Of a DNA stretch of 64,000 nt, positions 8,137 to 17,221 are shown piece by piece; position 1 is the stretch's first letter; every line of letters starts with the position of its first letter. This DNA is from Lacrimispora sphenoides (GTDB lineage: Bacteria; Bacillota; Clostridia; Lachnospirales; Lachnospiraceae): NCBI RefSeq assembly GCF_900105215.1, contig NZ_FOIP01000001.1:248001-312000 (forward strand), read 5' to 3'. Position numbers and translations under genes: made by a program. The notes under the pieces are model-generated. The model was given only the letters and a program-made list of their open reading frames with translations. It did no database searches and was not told the origin of the DNA.

Positions 8137-9954
8137 ATGCTCAAACGATTCCGAAGATTATCTTTTCAGTCCAAAATACTGCTTACCTATTTGCTCTTAC
8201 TGCTGTTTACCGTGGTTATTTTTGCCATCTGCTATATTCAGGGGGTCTCTTCTGCCCTTACCTACAACATCGAGTACATGAAACAGTCTAACCAGCAAAA
8301 AAACATGAACTTAGATATTGCCATGGGAAATAACAGCTCCTTAAATCTTCTGCATCTCATCGATCCCAAGATCAATGTCATACTCCATGAAAAGTCCAGT
8401 AACATGTCCCCCAAAGACCGTTACGAAAGAGACTATTATATGCAGACCGTTCTAAAAATGCTCACGGTCATCAATCCCCATGTACAAAGGACAACCATCC
8501 TGACATCTGCAGGAGACACCTATTGCAGCATAAACAATATATCAGAGGATTATATAAAAAATGCATGGAAGGCCATCGAAAGTGTTGATTGGAAATCAAA
8601 GAGCCAGAAATACTATACAATCCCTTATCCCCAGAAAATAGGCAATACCGGCTATTCCCTGGTAACGGTATACCACCAGCTTTCGGATATCGGCGAGTAT
8701 AAAACCTATGGATATCTGCTGGCAGACTTGGATTTTGGATCCATTGCAAAAGATTTTAATTCCACTGATGCAGCTGACGGTCTGGCGTCTTCCTTTGCCA
8801 TTGTATATAAAAACCAGGTCATCTATAATTCCAGAAACGCCCACATCAATCTGGAGACCGACCTTTCAGAAAAGGAAAAGCTGGAGGCCTTTCCTCATCT
8901 GGAGCAGATTGAGGCCTCCGGAAAGGGATCAGGGCAGCTTTCTCTAAATGGTACCCTCTGCATTGCTGCTGTTTTAAAAAATGAATCCACCGGCTGGTAT
9001 CTGGTGCAGTATATCCCAAAGCACCTGCTGATCAACACCAGCATGGAAAGCATGCTAAATGTCATGGCATGGGTGATGCTTATCCTGACTGCAGCCGGGA
9101 TCTTAAGCCTCATATTATCCAAGCAGGTCAGCCGGCCGATCAAAGCACTGGCAGAAACCATGAACCAGGCAAGGCAGGGAGAAGTAAAGCTTTTAACAGG
9201 ATTAGAGCCCAGGGAGGATGAAATCGGAAACTTAATTGAAATCTATAATGAAATGGGAAAGAGGATCAATGACAGCATTACCAAACTGTATATTATGCAG
9301 ATCAATCAAAAGCAGGCAGAGCTTAAAATGCTTCAGTTCCAGATCAATCCCCATTTTTTGTATAATGCGCTGAACACGGTTACAGCCATTGCCAGGCTGG
9401 AAGAAATCGAAGAAATCCCAGCCATTACAGAAAGCCTGTCGGATATGTTCCGCTATAACATAAAAGGGACTGATTTTGTAACCGTAAAGGATGAAGTGAT
9501 TCAGCTAAAGAACTATATCCGAATCCAGTCCATCCGGTTCCCCGGGCGCTTTGCAGTGGAGTATGATATCCCCGGGGAATACGAGAATAATGGGGTTATT
9601 AAATTCATCCTGCAGCCCATTGTGGAAAACTCCATACAACATGCGTTTAAGAGTAAACGGGACCAGGACTTTTTAAAAATCTCCGTATCACCGGACTCGG
9701 AAGACTATCTTATGATTTCCGTGTACGATGACGGGTGCGGTATGTCAAAAGAGAAGGTGGATGAATTAAACCATGCATTATGGAATACAAAAGCCAACAC
9801 CCTGCTGGGAGAGGATGGAACTGGCATCGGATTAGCCAATGTTAATGCAAGGCTTAAAAACTTTTATGGAGAAGATTGCGGAATTGTGGTGGAAAGCCGG
9901 TACGGAAGCTTTACCTGCATTCACATGCGGATCAAGAGAACGAAGGAGGGTTAG
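8137..9954 (+). CDS. YesM-type sensor histidine kinase
   Basis: Membrane sensor of 605 residues. A transmembrane helix at about 15-34 is followed by an extracellular sensing domain, a second helix at about 306-326, a HAMP linker (SRPIKALAETMNQ), the His_kinase domain with phospho-acceptor H406 in QINPHFLYN, and a HATPase domain with N box IVENSIQHA and glycine box DGTGIGLANV. An AGGAGGA ribosome site precedes the ATG. The response regulator gene starts one base after the stop, and the CUT1 importer follows, so the pair is expected to sense an extracellular alpha-glucoside and induce its uptake. Confidence 0.93.
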   Translation: MLKRFRRLSFQSKILLTYLLLLLFTVVIFAICYIQGVSSALTYNIEYMKQSNQQKNMNLDIAMGNNSSLNLLHLIDPKINVILHEKSSNMSPKDRYERDYYMQTVLKMLTVINPHVQRTTILTSAGDTYCSINNISEDYIKNAWKAIESVDWKSKSQKYYTIPYPQKIGNTGYSLVTVYHQLSDIGEYKTYGYLLADLDFGSIAKDFNSTDAADGLASSFAIVYKNQVIYNSRNAHINLETDLSEKEKLEAFPHLEQIEASGKGSGQLSLNGTLCIAAVLKNESTGWYLVQYIPKHLLINTSMESMLNVMAWVMLILTAAGILSLILSKQVSRPIKALAETMNQARQGEVKLLTGLEPREDEIGNLIEIYNEMGKRINDSITKLYIMQINQKQAELKMLQFQINPHFLYNALNTVTAIARLEEIEEIPAITESLSDMFRYNIKGTDFVTVKDEVIQLKNYIRIQSIRFPGRFAVEYDIPGEYENNGVIKFILQPIVENSIQHAFKSKRDQDFLKISVSPDSEDYLMISVYDDGCGMSKEKVDELNHALWNTKANTLLGEDGTGIGLANVNARLKNFYGEDCGIVVESRYGSFTCIHMRIKRTKEG

Positions 9955-9955
9955 A

Positions 9956-11491
9956 ATGAAGGTCATCATTGCGGAAGATGAATATTACGCAAAAAAAATG
10001 CTCGTTAAACTATTAACTAAGATTGATATGGATATCACCGTATGTCTGGAAGCCGAAACCGGGAAACAGGCGGCAGATTATCTTGCCGGCGAGGACGCAG
10101 ACCTTGTGATAACCGATATCCGCATGCCGGAAATGGACGGGCTGTCCCTCGCAAAATATGTAGAAGAACACTGCCCGGCAACGGATGTGGTTATCGTAAG
10201 CGGCTATTCAGATTTTAACTACGCCAAGGAAGCAATGAAATATGGGGTCCGGTATTACCTTACCAAACCGGTAAAACCCGAGGAACTGGAAAAGGCCATA
10301 CGGGATATTACAGAAACCAGAGAAGAAAAAAAAAGGCTGCTTGAAAAACAGGTGGACCGGAGGCTTTTGCAGGAATCCCTCCAATATGTGAATATCTCCG
10401 GCATTCTGGCAAACCGGGCCCTGATGGATACCTTCCGTAACCTGTGCGGCGGACAGCTAAGGGAACGCTCCTACCAGATGCTCTTATTGCAAGGGAAACA
10501 GCGTATGAGCCGGGAGGAGGCAAAGATCTTGGCAGAATTCTTAGAATCCGCATCAGACCACGCCAATATCCAGGTCTTTTATTTTCAGCAGCCGGATGAG
10601 GTGATCGCCATGAAGTTTGACGGGCAGGAGGTGCTGTGGGATCAAAAGTTTTTACTCCGTCTGAAGCAGGAACTATCCCATAGGAAAATAGAAATCACCT
10701 GTGGCATAAGCAGGGTTTATAAAGGGGAAGAACTGCTGGGAGATGCATACCGGGACTGCGTTTATGCCATCAACGGAAGACTGCTTGATGAAAAAACCAG
10801 AGTGTTTGAATATGAACCGGAGCTTTCTATGGAACAGATCCTGACACAGCAGGAGGAGCTGTTGATCTACGAAAGTGTGATGAAGGGAAGCTACCAGCAG
10901 GCTGAGGCTGCTCTCCAACAGTTTTTTGTAAAATGCAAGGAGGGAAGCTGGAATGTATATTCCTTATACAGCGGTATCATGCAGATTTTTTCCGTGATCA
11001 GCAGAGCCTATTGTAGCAGGGAGGCTTCTTCTGAATCAGAAGAGGTAAACCGGTATCTTTTGTTTTCCTTCAAATCAGATCTTTATCAGTTCCGGACCAT
11101 GGAAGAGCTTGAGCGGTATATGTTTAAAATTCTGGAAAACACCTGCGGCTCCCAGGTGGAAAAAGGTAGCATCATCGAAGAGATCAAGAATTACGTATCC
11201 CTTAACTTCCGGTACGAGATTTCCTTAAATGAACTGGCAGCCCATAAGTATTTTATGAATTCCAGTTATTTAAGCCGTCTGTTTAAATCAGAAACAGGGA
11301 TGAATTTTTCCAAATACTTAATTACCTACCGCATGGAACGGGCAAAGGAGCTTTTAAAAAATACAGTTTTTAAGATAAACGAAATCGCTGATTATGTAGG
11401 CTATAATGATACCTCCTATTTTATCCACACCTTCAAGCGCCTTTATCAGATGACTCCCGAGCAATATCGCGCCCAGGTAGAAAAAAGGTAA
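9956..11491 (+). CDS. YesN-type response regulator with AraC DNA-binding domain
   Basis: Partner of the kinase just upstream, 511 residues. The receiver domain has the acidic pair in AEDEYY, the phospho-acceptor D54 in VITDIRMPEMDG and the conserved K in LTKPVKP. A middle region of about 250 residues is typical of YesN proteins, and the C-terminal AraC domain (about 410-511) has two helix-turn-helix units ending in YFIHTFKRLYQMTPEQYR. I place the start at ATG 9956, with GGAGG seven bases upstream, although the frame is open further left inside the kinase gene. It likely activates the importer operon that begins 98 bp downstream. Confidence 0.93.
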   Translation: MKVIIAEDEYYAKKMLVKLLTKIDMDITVCLEAETGKQAADYLAGEDADLVITDIRMPEMDGLSLAKYVEEHCPATDVVIVSGYSDFNYAKEAMKYGVRYYLTKPVKPEELEKAIRDITETREEKKRLLEKQVDRRLLQESLQYVNISGILANRALMDTFRNLCGGQLRERSYQMLLLQGKQRMSREEAKILAEFLESASDHANIQVFYFQQPDEVIAMKFDGQEVLWDQKFLLRLKQELSHRKIEITCGISRVYKGEELLGDAYRDCVYAINGRLLDEKTRVFEYEPELSMEQILTQQEELLIYESVMKGSYQQAEAALQQFFVKCKEGSWNVYSLYSGIMQIFSVISRAYCSREASSESEEVNRYLLFSFKSDLYQFRTMEELERYMFKILENTCGSQVEKGSIIEEIKNYVSLNFRYEISLNELAAHKYFMNSSYLSRLFKSETGMNFSKYLITYRMERAKELLKNTVFKINEIADYVGYNDTSYFIHTFKRLYQMTPEQYRAQVEKR

Positions 11492-11547
11492 AAAATGTTT
11501 TACGTAACATCTCAGATACCTTATATAGGTGGCCACAATTTGTTTTG

Positions 11548-11553
11548 TATAAT
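11548..11553 (+). promoter_or_regulatory. Minus-10 box of the alpha-glucoside importer operon
   Basis: A consensus TATAAT lies 37 bp before the binding-protein ATG. No good -35 box is found 16-18 bp upstream, which fits a promoter that needs the response regulator as activator. Confidence 0.45.
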
Positions 11554-11589
11554 GGAACCACCAAATAACAGGAAACAGAAAGGGCGAGG

Positions 11590-12876
11590 ATGATTTATAT
11601 GAAAATGAAAAAAATGTTGGCAGTTGGTTTGACCTGCTCTCTGGCAGCGATGCTTGCTGCGGGATGCAGTGAATCAGGTAAAACCTCAGGCAAGAGTTCC
11701 GATTCGGGAGTCACACACCTGGAGTTTTTCTCATCAAAGATGGAAAATGTATCCACCATGCAAAAGCTCGTGGACAAATTCAACAAACAAAATACCGATG
11801 TCCAGGTTACCTTAAATTCCCCGGCAGATGCGGGAACTGTATTAAAAACCAGGATGACTAAGGATGATTTGCCGGATATCATTGCCTATGGCGGCGATAA
11901 CATCTATACGGAACTTACAGAAGCAGGGATCTTATTGGATTTAAGCGATCAGGAGGTTTTAAAGACCATAAACGATTCATATATGCAGATGGTCTATGAT
12001 ATCAATGGGGATAAAGCAGAAAAAGCATACGGCATCCCGTTTGCTGCCAACGCTTCTGGAATTATCTATAATGCAGATCTGTTTAAAAAAGCAGGTGTAA
12101 CGATTCCGGAGACCTGGGATGAGCTCATTGAGGTATGTGAAAAGCTGTCCGCAGCAGGCATCCAGCCCTTTGAATTAAGCTTTAAGGATAGCTGGACCAT
12201 CCTACCCTCCTGGAACTCTCTGGCGCCGGCAACACAGCCTGAAGGCTTTTTAGATGCGAAGAAAGAAGGAACCACCACTTTCCTTGGCACCCATGAAGAA
12301 GTTTTGGAAAAGTACAGCACTCTGGTGAATTATGCCCAGGCAGATTTTATGGGAACTTCCTATGATGACGGAAACCGCAGCTTTGCAAATGGCGAAGCAG
12401 CAATGCTGATTAACGGCGTGTGGACCGTACCTGAAATCAAAAAAACCAATGAATCCATTAATCTTGATATGTTTGCTTATCCGGCAACCAATGATAAGAG
12501 TAAAAATAAGGTTGTATCCGGAATCGATGTCATGCTTATGGTGACAAACCAATGCAAAAACCCGGAAGCTGCCAAGCGTTTTGTGTCATTTATGTTGGAA
12601 CCGGAAAACAGTCAGCTTTACATTAACGAGCAGTTTGCATTTTCTCCGGTGGAAGGCGTTGTACAGGAGGATGCTTCGGTGGCCGGACTGGCAAAGGATA
12701 TTGCAGATGGAAAGGTTACGGATTTTGTAGACCATTATTATCCCAACGGTTATAATCTGTCTGCTATTTTATCCGAGTTTTTCTTAAACAAGGCAAATGG
12801 TATGGATGAAAGCGAAAACATTGCTGCAATACTGAAAAAGTGCGATGAACAATATGATATCCTCAATACCCGTTAA
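11590..12876 (+). CDS. Sugar ABC transporter solute-binding lipoprotein (CUT1)
   Basis: Extracellular lipoprotein of 428 residues that captures an oligosaccharide for the two permeases downstream. The signal peptide ends in a lipobox (LAAGC), and the mature part has the MalE-like family 1 pattern (LEFFSSKMENVSTMQKLVDKF, YGIPFAANASGIIYN, WDELIEVCEKL). The start may be ATG 11590 or the in-frame ATG 11599, which has GAGGA eight bases upstream and begins MKMKK; both are plausible. Neighbouring GH13 and the upstream sensor pair suggest an alpha-glucoside or isomalto-oligosaccharide ligand. Confidence 0.92.
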   Translation: MIYMKMKKMLAVGLTCSLAAMLAAGCSESGKTSGKSSDSGVTHLEFFSSKMENVSTMQKLVDKFNKQNTDVQVTLNSPADAGTVLKTRMTKDDLPDIIAYGGDNIYTELTEAGILLDLSDQEVLKTINDSYMQMVYDINGDKAEKAYGIPFAANASGIIYNADLFKKAGVTIPETWDELIEVCEKLSAAGIQPFELSFKDSWTILPSWNSLAPATQPEGFLDAKKEGTTTFLGTHEEVLEKYSTLVNYAQADFMGTSYDDGNRSFANGEAAMLINGVWTVPEIKKTNESINLDMFAYPATNDKSKNKVVSGIDVMLMVTNQCKNPEAAKRFVSFMLEPENSQLYINEQFAFSPVEGVVQEDASVAGLAKDIADGKVTDFVDHYYPNGYNLSAILSEFFLNKANGMDESENIAAILKKCDEQYDILNTR

Positions 12877-12900
12877 GCCTGGTAAAAGGAGGATAAGGCA

Positions 12901-13779
12901 TTGAATAAACATAGAAGTAACCATATCAGTCCAGCGTTCTATCTTATGGTGGTTCCCGTGGCAGCACTGTTCTTTTTACTCCATACGGTTCCCTTTCTAA
13001 AAGGTATCTTTTACAGCTTTACCAACTGGAAGGGCTATGGGAACTGGGAATTTATCGGTTTTAAAAATTTCCTGCAGTTTTTTAAGGATCCTTCCATAAA
13101 GCAGGCCTATGGCTTTACCTTTCAGTTTGCACTTTCCGCCACTGTCCTTGTCAACGTATTAAGTCTGGCGCTGGCATGCGGGCTCAATGGGAAAATTCGT
13201 GGAAAGAATTTTTTAAAGGCGCTGTATTTCCTGCCATATATGCTGGGTACTCTGATCATCGGTTTTGTATTTAACTTTATCTTTGGAAATATCATTCCGG
13301 GATTTGGAAAATTGGCGGGTATCGATGGGCTGAGTGTCAATATCCTTGGTACCAGCAAAGCATGGCTTGGGGTTTTGTTCGTTACCGTCTGGCAATCCAT
13401 GGCCTTTAACACCATGATCTATCTCTCCGGCCTTCAGACGGTGGATAAGGATATTTATGACGCGGCATCCGTTGACGGTGCCGTAGGCCTCCAGCGGTTT
13501 ATCAAGATCACCTTCCCGCTGATCGCTCCTTTCTTTACCATCAATATGGTATTAAGTGTTAAGAGTTTTCTTATGGCATTTGACCAGATTATGGCAATGA
13601 CAGGGGGAGGGCCCGGAACTGCGACCACTACGATCTCCATGTTGATTTATAAGCGGGGATTTGATGGCGGACAGTTTGCTTACCAGTCAGCCAATGCCGT
13701 TATTTTATTCTTGGTAGTGTCGTCAATTTCCGTATTCCAGCTAAAGATTTTAGAAAAAAGGGAGGCGAAAATAAACTGA
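12901..13779 (+). CDS. Sugar ABC transporter permease, MalF type
   Basis: Inner-membrane permease of 292 residues with six predicted helices and the EAA-loop signature YDAASVDGAVGLQRF for contact with the ATPase. The start codon is TTG at 12901, supported by AAAGGAGG eight bases upstream and the lack of a better ATG. The stop overlaps the next start (TGATG), so the two permeases are translationally coupled. No ATPase gene is in the operon; a shared MsmX/UgpC-type ATPase is assumed. Confidence 0.92.
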   Translation: MNKHRSNHISPAFYLMVVPVAALFFLLHTVPFLKGIFYSFTNWKGYGNWEFIGFKNFLQFFKDPSIKQAYGFTFQFALSATVLVNVLSLALACGLNGKIRGKNFLKALYFLPYMLGTLIIGFVFNFIFGNIIPGFGKLAGIDGLSVNILGTSKAWLGVLFVTVWQSMAFNTMIYLSGLQTVDKDIYDAASVDGAVGLQRFIKITFPLIAPFFTINMVLSVKSFLMAFDQIMAMTGGGPGTATTTISMLIYKRGFDGGQFAYQSANAVILFLVVSSISVFQLKILEKREAKIN

Positions 13780-14609
13780 TGAAAGAGAAAGAAAAGACCA
13801 ATTGGCTCCTGACAATCCTTCTGTCGGCAATCGCTGTTTTCGTTATCCTGGGCCCCCTTTATATTACGGTGGTAATAGCATTGAAATCACCGTCAGACAT
13901 GGAACATGTACTGGCACTTCCCACTTCCCTGCACTTAGAGAATTTTTCCAGGGCATGGGTGCTTACCGACTATCCAAAGAAGTTCTTAAATACATTTTTT
14001 ATCACAAGCATCAATCTGGTGTTTACCATCCTGACTAATTCCATGGCGGCTTATGCCATTATACGGAATAAGGATAAAAGCAGATTTTTCAATCTCATGT
14101 ATTATTATTTTATCAGCGCCATGTTTATCCCTTTTAATGTGATTATGCTTCCCCTGGTAAAACAGGCCTCAGCCTTTCACTTGGATAACATCTATGGCAT
14201 CACATTAATTTATATTATATTCGGACTGCCCATGAATACGTTTCTTTATTCAGGTTACATCAAATCCCTGCCTGTGGCATTAGAGGAGGCGGCGAGGATC
14301 GACGGGGCGGATACGTTCCAGACCTTTTGGCGCATTATATTTCCGCTTCTTAAGCCCATGAGCGCTACAGTGGCAATCCTGTCCTTTATGTGGACCTGGA
14401 ATGACTTCCTGATGCCCCTTGTTTTGCTGAGCGATGCAAGCCAGCAAACCTTACAGTTGGCCCAGTATGTGTTTAAAGGCCAGTTTTCCACGCAGTATAA
14501 CCTTGCCTTTGCCTCGTATTTGATGGTGCTGCTGCCAGTTTTAGCGGTATATGTTTTTTGTCAGAAATGGATCATCGCAGGAGTGACTAGCGGATCTGTA
14601 AAAGCTTAA
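13779..14609 (+). CDS. Sugar ABC transporter permease, MalG type
   Basis: Second permease subunit, 276 residues, with six predicted helices and the EAA loop LEEAARIDGADTFQTF followed by WRIIFPLLKP. It overlaps the upstream permease by one base and precedes the GH13 gene by 16 bp, so importer and hydrolase are one operon. Confidence 0.92.
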   Translation: MKEKEKTNWLLTILLSAIAVFVILGPLYITVVIALKSPSDMEHVLALPTSLHLENFSRAWVLTDYPKKFLNTFFITSINLVFTILTNSMAAYAIIRNKDKSRFFNLMYYYFISAMFIPFNVIMLPLVKQASAFHLDNIYGITLIYIIFGLPMNTFLYSGYIKSLPVALEEAARIDGADTFQTFWRIIFPLLKPMSATVAILSFMWTWNDFLMPLVLLSDASQQTLQLAQYVFKGQFSTQYNLAFASYLMVLLPVLAVYVFCQKWIIAGVTSGSVKA

Positions 14610-14625
14610 CGGAAGGAAAAAGAAT

Positions 14626-16245
14626 ATGGACAGAAAATGGTGGAAACAAGCGGTTATATATCAGATTTACCCCAGAAGCTTTAAGGACAGCAACGGGGAT
14701 GGGATCGGAGATCTTCAAGGGATTATCTCCAAACTTGATTATTTGAAAGAACTTGGAGCAGATGCTCTCTGGCTCTCCCCGGTCTATTGTTCCCCACAGG
14801 ATGACAATGGTTATGATATATCCAATTATCAGGATATTGATCCAATGTTCGGGAATTTAGAAGACATGGAAGAGTTGATTGTAAAAGCAGGCAGCCGTGG
14901 GATCCGGATTATCATGGACCTTGTTTTAAACCATTCTTCCGATGAGCATCCATGGTTTACAGAGGCGAAAAAAAGTAAGGATAATCCCTATCATGATTAT
15001 TATGTGTGGAGGGATGGCGTGGAAGGAACTGCTCCAAATGAACTAAGAGCCGCTTTTGGAGGCTCCGCCTGGGAGTGGGTTCCGGAACTTGGGCAATACT
15101 ATTTCCATCAGTTTTCAGTGAAACAGCCGGATTTAAACTGGGATAACCCAAAAGTACGCCGGGAGATACAGGATATGATCCTTTGGTGGATGGAGAAAGG
15201 AGTCGGCGGGTTCCGGCTGGATGTCATCGATTTAATTGCCAAGGAGCCTGACCGGATGATCACAGCGGATGGGCCAAAGCTCCATGAATTTATACAGGAA
15301 TTAAGCAGGGAGACCTTTCAGAAAGGAGATTTAGTCACCGTGGGTGAAGCATGGAGTGCAAATCCGGAAAATGCCGTTCGTTACAGCAATCCGGATGGCA
15401 GTGAGCTTTCCATGGTATTCCAGTTTGAGCATATCTGCCTTGACCAGAAAAAGGGCGGGGAAAAATGGGACATAGCCCCTCTTCCATTCCTGGAATTAAA
15501 GCGTGCCTTATCCACCTGGCAGGAATCCCTTTACTGCAAAGGCTGGAACAGCCTGTTCTGGAATAACCATGATCTGCCGAGAATTGTATCCCGCTGGGGA
15601 AATGATAAGGAATATCGAATAGAATCTGCCAAAATGTTTGCAATCCTCCTTCATGGAATGCAAGGCACCCCCTATATCTATCAGGGCGAAGAACTTGGAA
15701 TGACCAATGTAAGATATGATATGGAAGACTACCGGGATATTGAAACGTTAAATATCTATAGGGAAAGAACCGGGGCCGGATATAATGAAGCAGATGTCAT
15801 GGAGTCTATCTATACAAAAGGCCGGGATAATGCGAGAACACCGATGCAGTGGAATAATGGCAGAGAAGCTGGATTTACAGATGGAACTCCCTGGATCAAG
15901 GTGAATCCAAACTATCCCGAAATTAATGCAGAGGCCGCAATGGCAGATGAAAACTCTATTTTTCACCTTTACCAGAAGTTAATTGAATTAAGAAAAACCT
16001 ACGACGTATTCGTAGATGGGAAATACCGGCTTCTGATGCCGGAGGATCCCGATCTGTTTGCCTATACCCGTACACTGGAAGAAACTACTTTGCTTGTAAT
16101 TTGTAATTTTTACGATAAAACAGTTCATCTGCAGCTGCCGAAAGAGCTTGACCGTGAGAAAAAACAGTTAATCAGCTCTTATACGGATGAAGGCCTTACA
16201 GATGTGCTCAGGCCGTATGAAGCCAGAATGTATCTGATCAGGTAA
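14626..16245 (+). CDS. Alpha-glucosidase, GH13 (oligo-1,6-glucosidase/dextran glucosidase type)
   Basis: Cytoplasmic GH13 enzyme of 539 residues. Catalytic residues are nucleophile D199 in GFRLDV, acid/base E241 in VTVGEAW and D316 in WNNHDLPR. The residue after the nucleophile is Val200, the variant linked in characterised relatives to alpha-1,6 linkages, so isomaltose or isomalto-oligosaccharides imported by the preceding ABC genes are likely substrates. The GEAW form of the acid/base region and NNHDLPR also resemble DexB. It is about half identical by eye to the GH13 at 5261 in the first 110 residues but differs around the active site, so the two probably split the substrate range. Confidence 0.92.
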   Translation: MDRKWWKQAVIYQIYPRSFKDSNGDGIGDLQGIISKLDYLKELGADALWLSPVYCSPQDDNGYDISNYQDIDPMFGNLEDMEELIVKAGSRGIRIIMDLVLNHSSDEHPWFTEAKKSKDNPYHDYYVWRDGVEGTAPNELRAAFGGSAWEWVPELGQYYFHQFSVKQPDLNWDNPKVRREIQDMILWWMEKGVGGFRLDVIDLIAKEPDRMITADGPKLHEFIQELSRETFQKGDLVTVGEAWSANPENAVRYSNPDGSELSMVFQFEHICLDQKKGGEKWDIAPLPFLELKRALSTWQESLYCKGWNSLFWNNHDLPRIVSRWGNDKEYRIESAKMFAILLHGMQGTPYIYQGEELGMTNVRYDMEDYRDIETLNIYRERTGAGYNEADVMESIYTKGRDNARTPMQWNNGREAGFTDGTPWIKVNPNYPEINAEAAMADENSIFHLYQKLIELRKTYDVFVDGKYRLLMPEDPDLFAYTRTLEETTLLVICNFYDKTVHLQLPKELDREKKQLISSYTDEGLTDVLRPYEARMYLIR

Positions 16246-16255
16246 TTGAAAGGAG

Positions 16256-16280
16256 GAGAGCCGGAAACGGCTCTCTTCCT
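16256..16280 (+). terminator. Hairpin terminator of the alpha-glucoside importer operon
   Basis: GAGAGCCG and CGGCTCTC close a GAAA tetraloop right after the GH13 stop, followed by a T-rich stretch. Its symmetry may also serve the convergent RpiR gene. Confidence 0.75.
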
Positions 16281-16304
16281 TCGTTTGTCTGCCATGGGCG
16301 TCTT

Positions 16305-17042
16305 TTACTGGCACTCATTCAGTTCTTCTAACACCTGGCTCATTAAATATTCAAATACCACAATCACCCTTGCATAAAAATAATTGGACTGCAGATTCCG
16401 GTCATCCAGCGTCTTATCATCCAAAATCGGAATATTGACGGTAGACGTACGGCCAATATAATTGCTCTGTTCTCCTGTAAAGGATACAATATCCACCTGA
16501 TTTTCATTTGCGTAGTCAACAAGCTTTGCAATGGTATCTGTTTCCCCGCTCTTGGAAACTACGATAACAAGTGATGCGCCAAGACGGTTTTTATCATATA
16601 CTGCATAGGCATTGGTCTTAATAACCCGGAAACCGGTTACCAATAGCTTACGCTCTATATATTCCGCCAGTGGTGAGGAAAATCCGGTAGCAGATACTAA
16701 AATAATATCATTTCTGTGTTTTTTTAACTGGCCCATAAAATCATTTAGTAATTCATCTGGTATATCGCTTATAAAGCTGGTAATATCCGACAGTCTTTCT
16801 CTATTTTTCCTATGACTCGTAATCATAAAATTAAGACGGTATATCATATCAGTATATCCGGTATATCCCATCTTTTTTGATAATTTGATGATCGTTGCAG
16901 CAGATACAAAATTTTGGTTTGCAACTTCACGTACTGCCATATGAAGTACCTGTTGATTATTTTCCAGAATATAATTTAATATCTGGGTTTCCGTATCTGT
17001 CAGCTTATATTTATCCGCCAGTTTATAAACATCAAATTTCAT
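16305..17042 (-). CDS. MurR/RpiR-family transcriptional regulator
   Basis: Regulator of 245 residues: an N-terminal HTH_6 domain (about 1-75; LTDTETQILNYILEN, FVSAATIIKLSKKMGY) and a C-terminal SIS sugar-phosphate-binding domain (about 100-235; VVSKSGETDT). RpiR proteins of this type sense phosphorylated sugars; B. subtilis GlvR, which controls a PTS/GH4 alpha-glucoside operon, belongs to the same family. The gene is convergent with the GH13 operon. Control of the PTS/GH4 genes at 1.4-4.3 kb is a reasonable inference but no shared operator is proven. Confidence 0.9.
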   Translation of the reverse strand: MKFDVYKLADKYKLTDTETQILNYILENNQQVLHMAVREVANQNFVSAATIIKLSKKMGYTGYTDMIYRLNFMITSHRKNRERLSDITSFISDIPDELLNDFMGQLKKHRNDIILVSATGFSSPLAEYIERKLLVTGFRVIKTNAYAVYDKNRLGASLVIVVSKSGETDTIAKLVDYANENQVDIVSFTGEQSNYIGRTSTVNIPILDDKTLDDRNLQSNYFYARVIVVFEYLMSQVLEELNECQ

Positions 17043-17074
17043 ATCGCCCGCTCACCTTAATCCCTTCCGTTTTT

Positions 17075-17100
17075 ATGATATCCCCTGATGTCAATATCAT
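17075..17100. promoter_or_regulatory. Inverted repeat upstream of the RpiR gene
   Basis: Arms ATGATAT (17075-17081) and ATATCAT (17094-17100) with a 12-bp spacer, 33 bp before the start codon, suitable for autoregulation by a dimer. Confidence 0.3.
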
Positions 17101-17174
17101 TCATCCCACTGGTCCATCAATTGGTGACCTCAGACAGCACCCTTGGCTTTAAGCAATGCTCTTAAGGCGCACAA

Positions 17175-17215
17175 GAAAAAAGACAGGCTGTCAGGTACTT
17201 CCTTTAGCCTGTCTT
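17175..17215 (-). terminator. Terminator of aspartate kinase
   Basis: Minus-strand hairpin with 10-bp arms AAGACAGGCT/AGCCTGTCTT followed by TTTTTT, seven bases past the stop codon. Confidence 0.85.
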
Positions 17216-17221
17216 TCTTTC

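Noticed and set aside
9839..9955. Upstream extension of the response regulator at 9956
   Set aside because: The extra 39 residues overlap the kinase gene in another frame; GGAGG and the receiver-domain start MKVIIAEDE fix the start at 9956.
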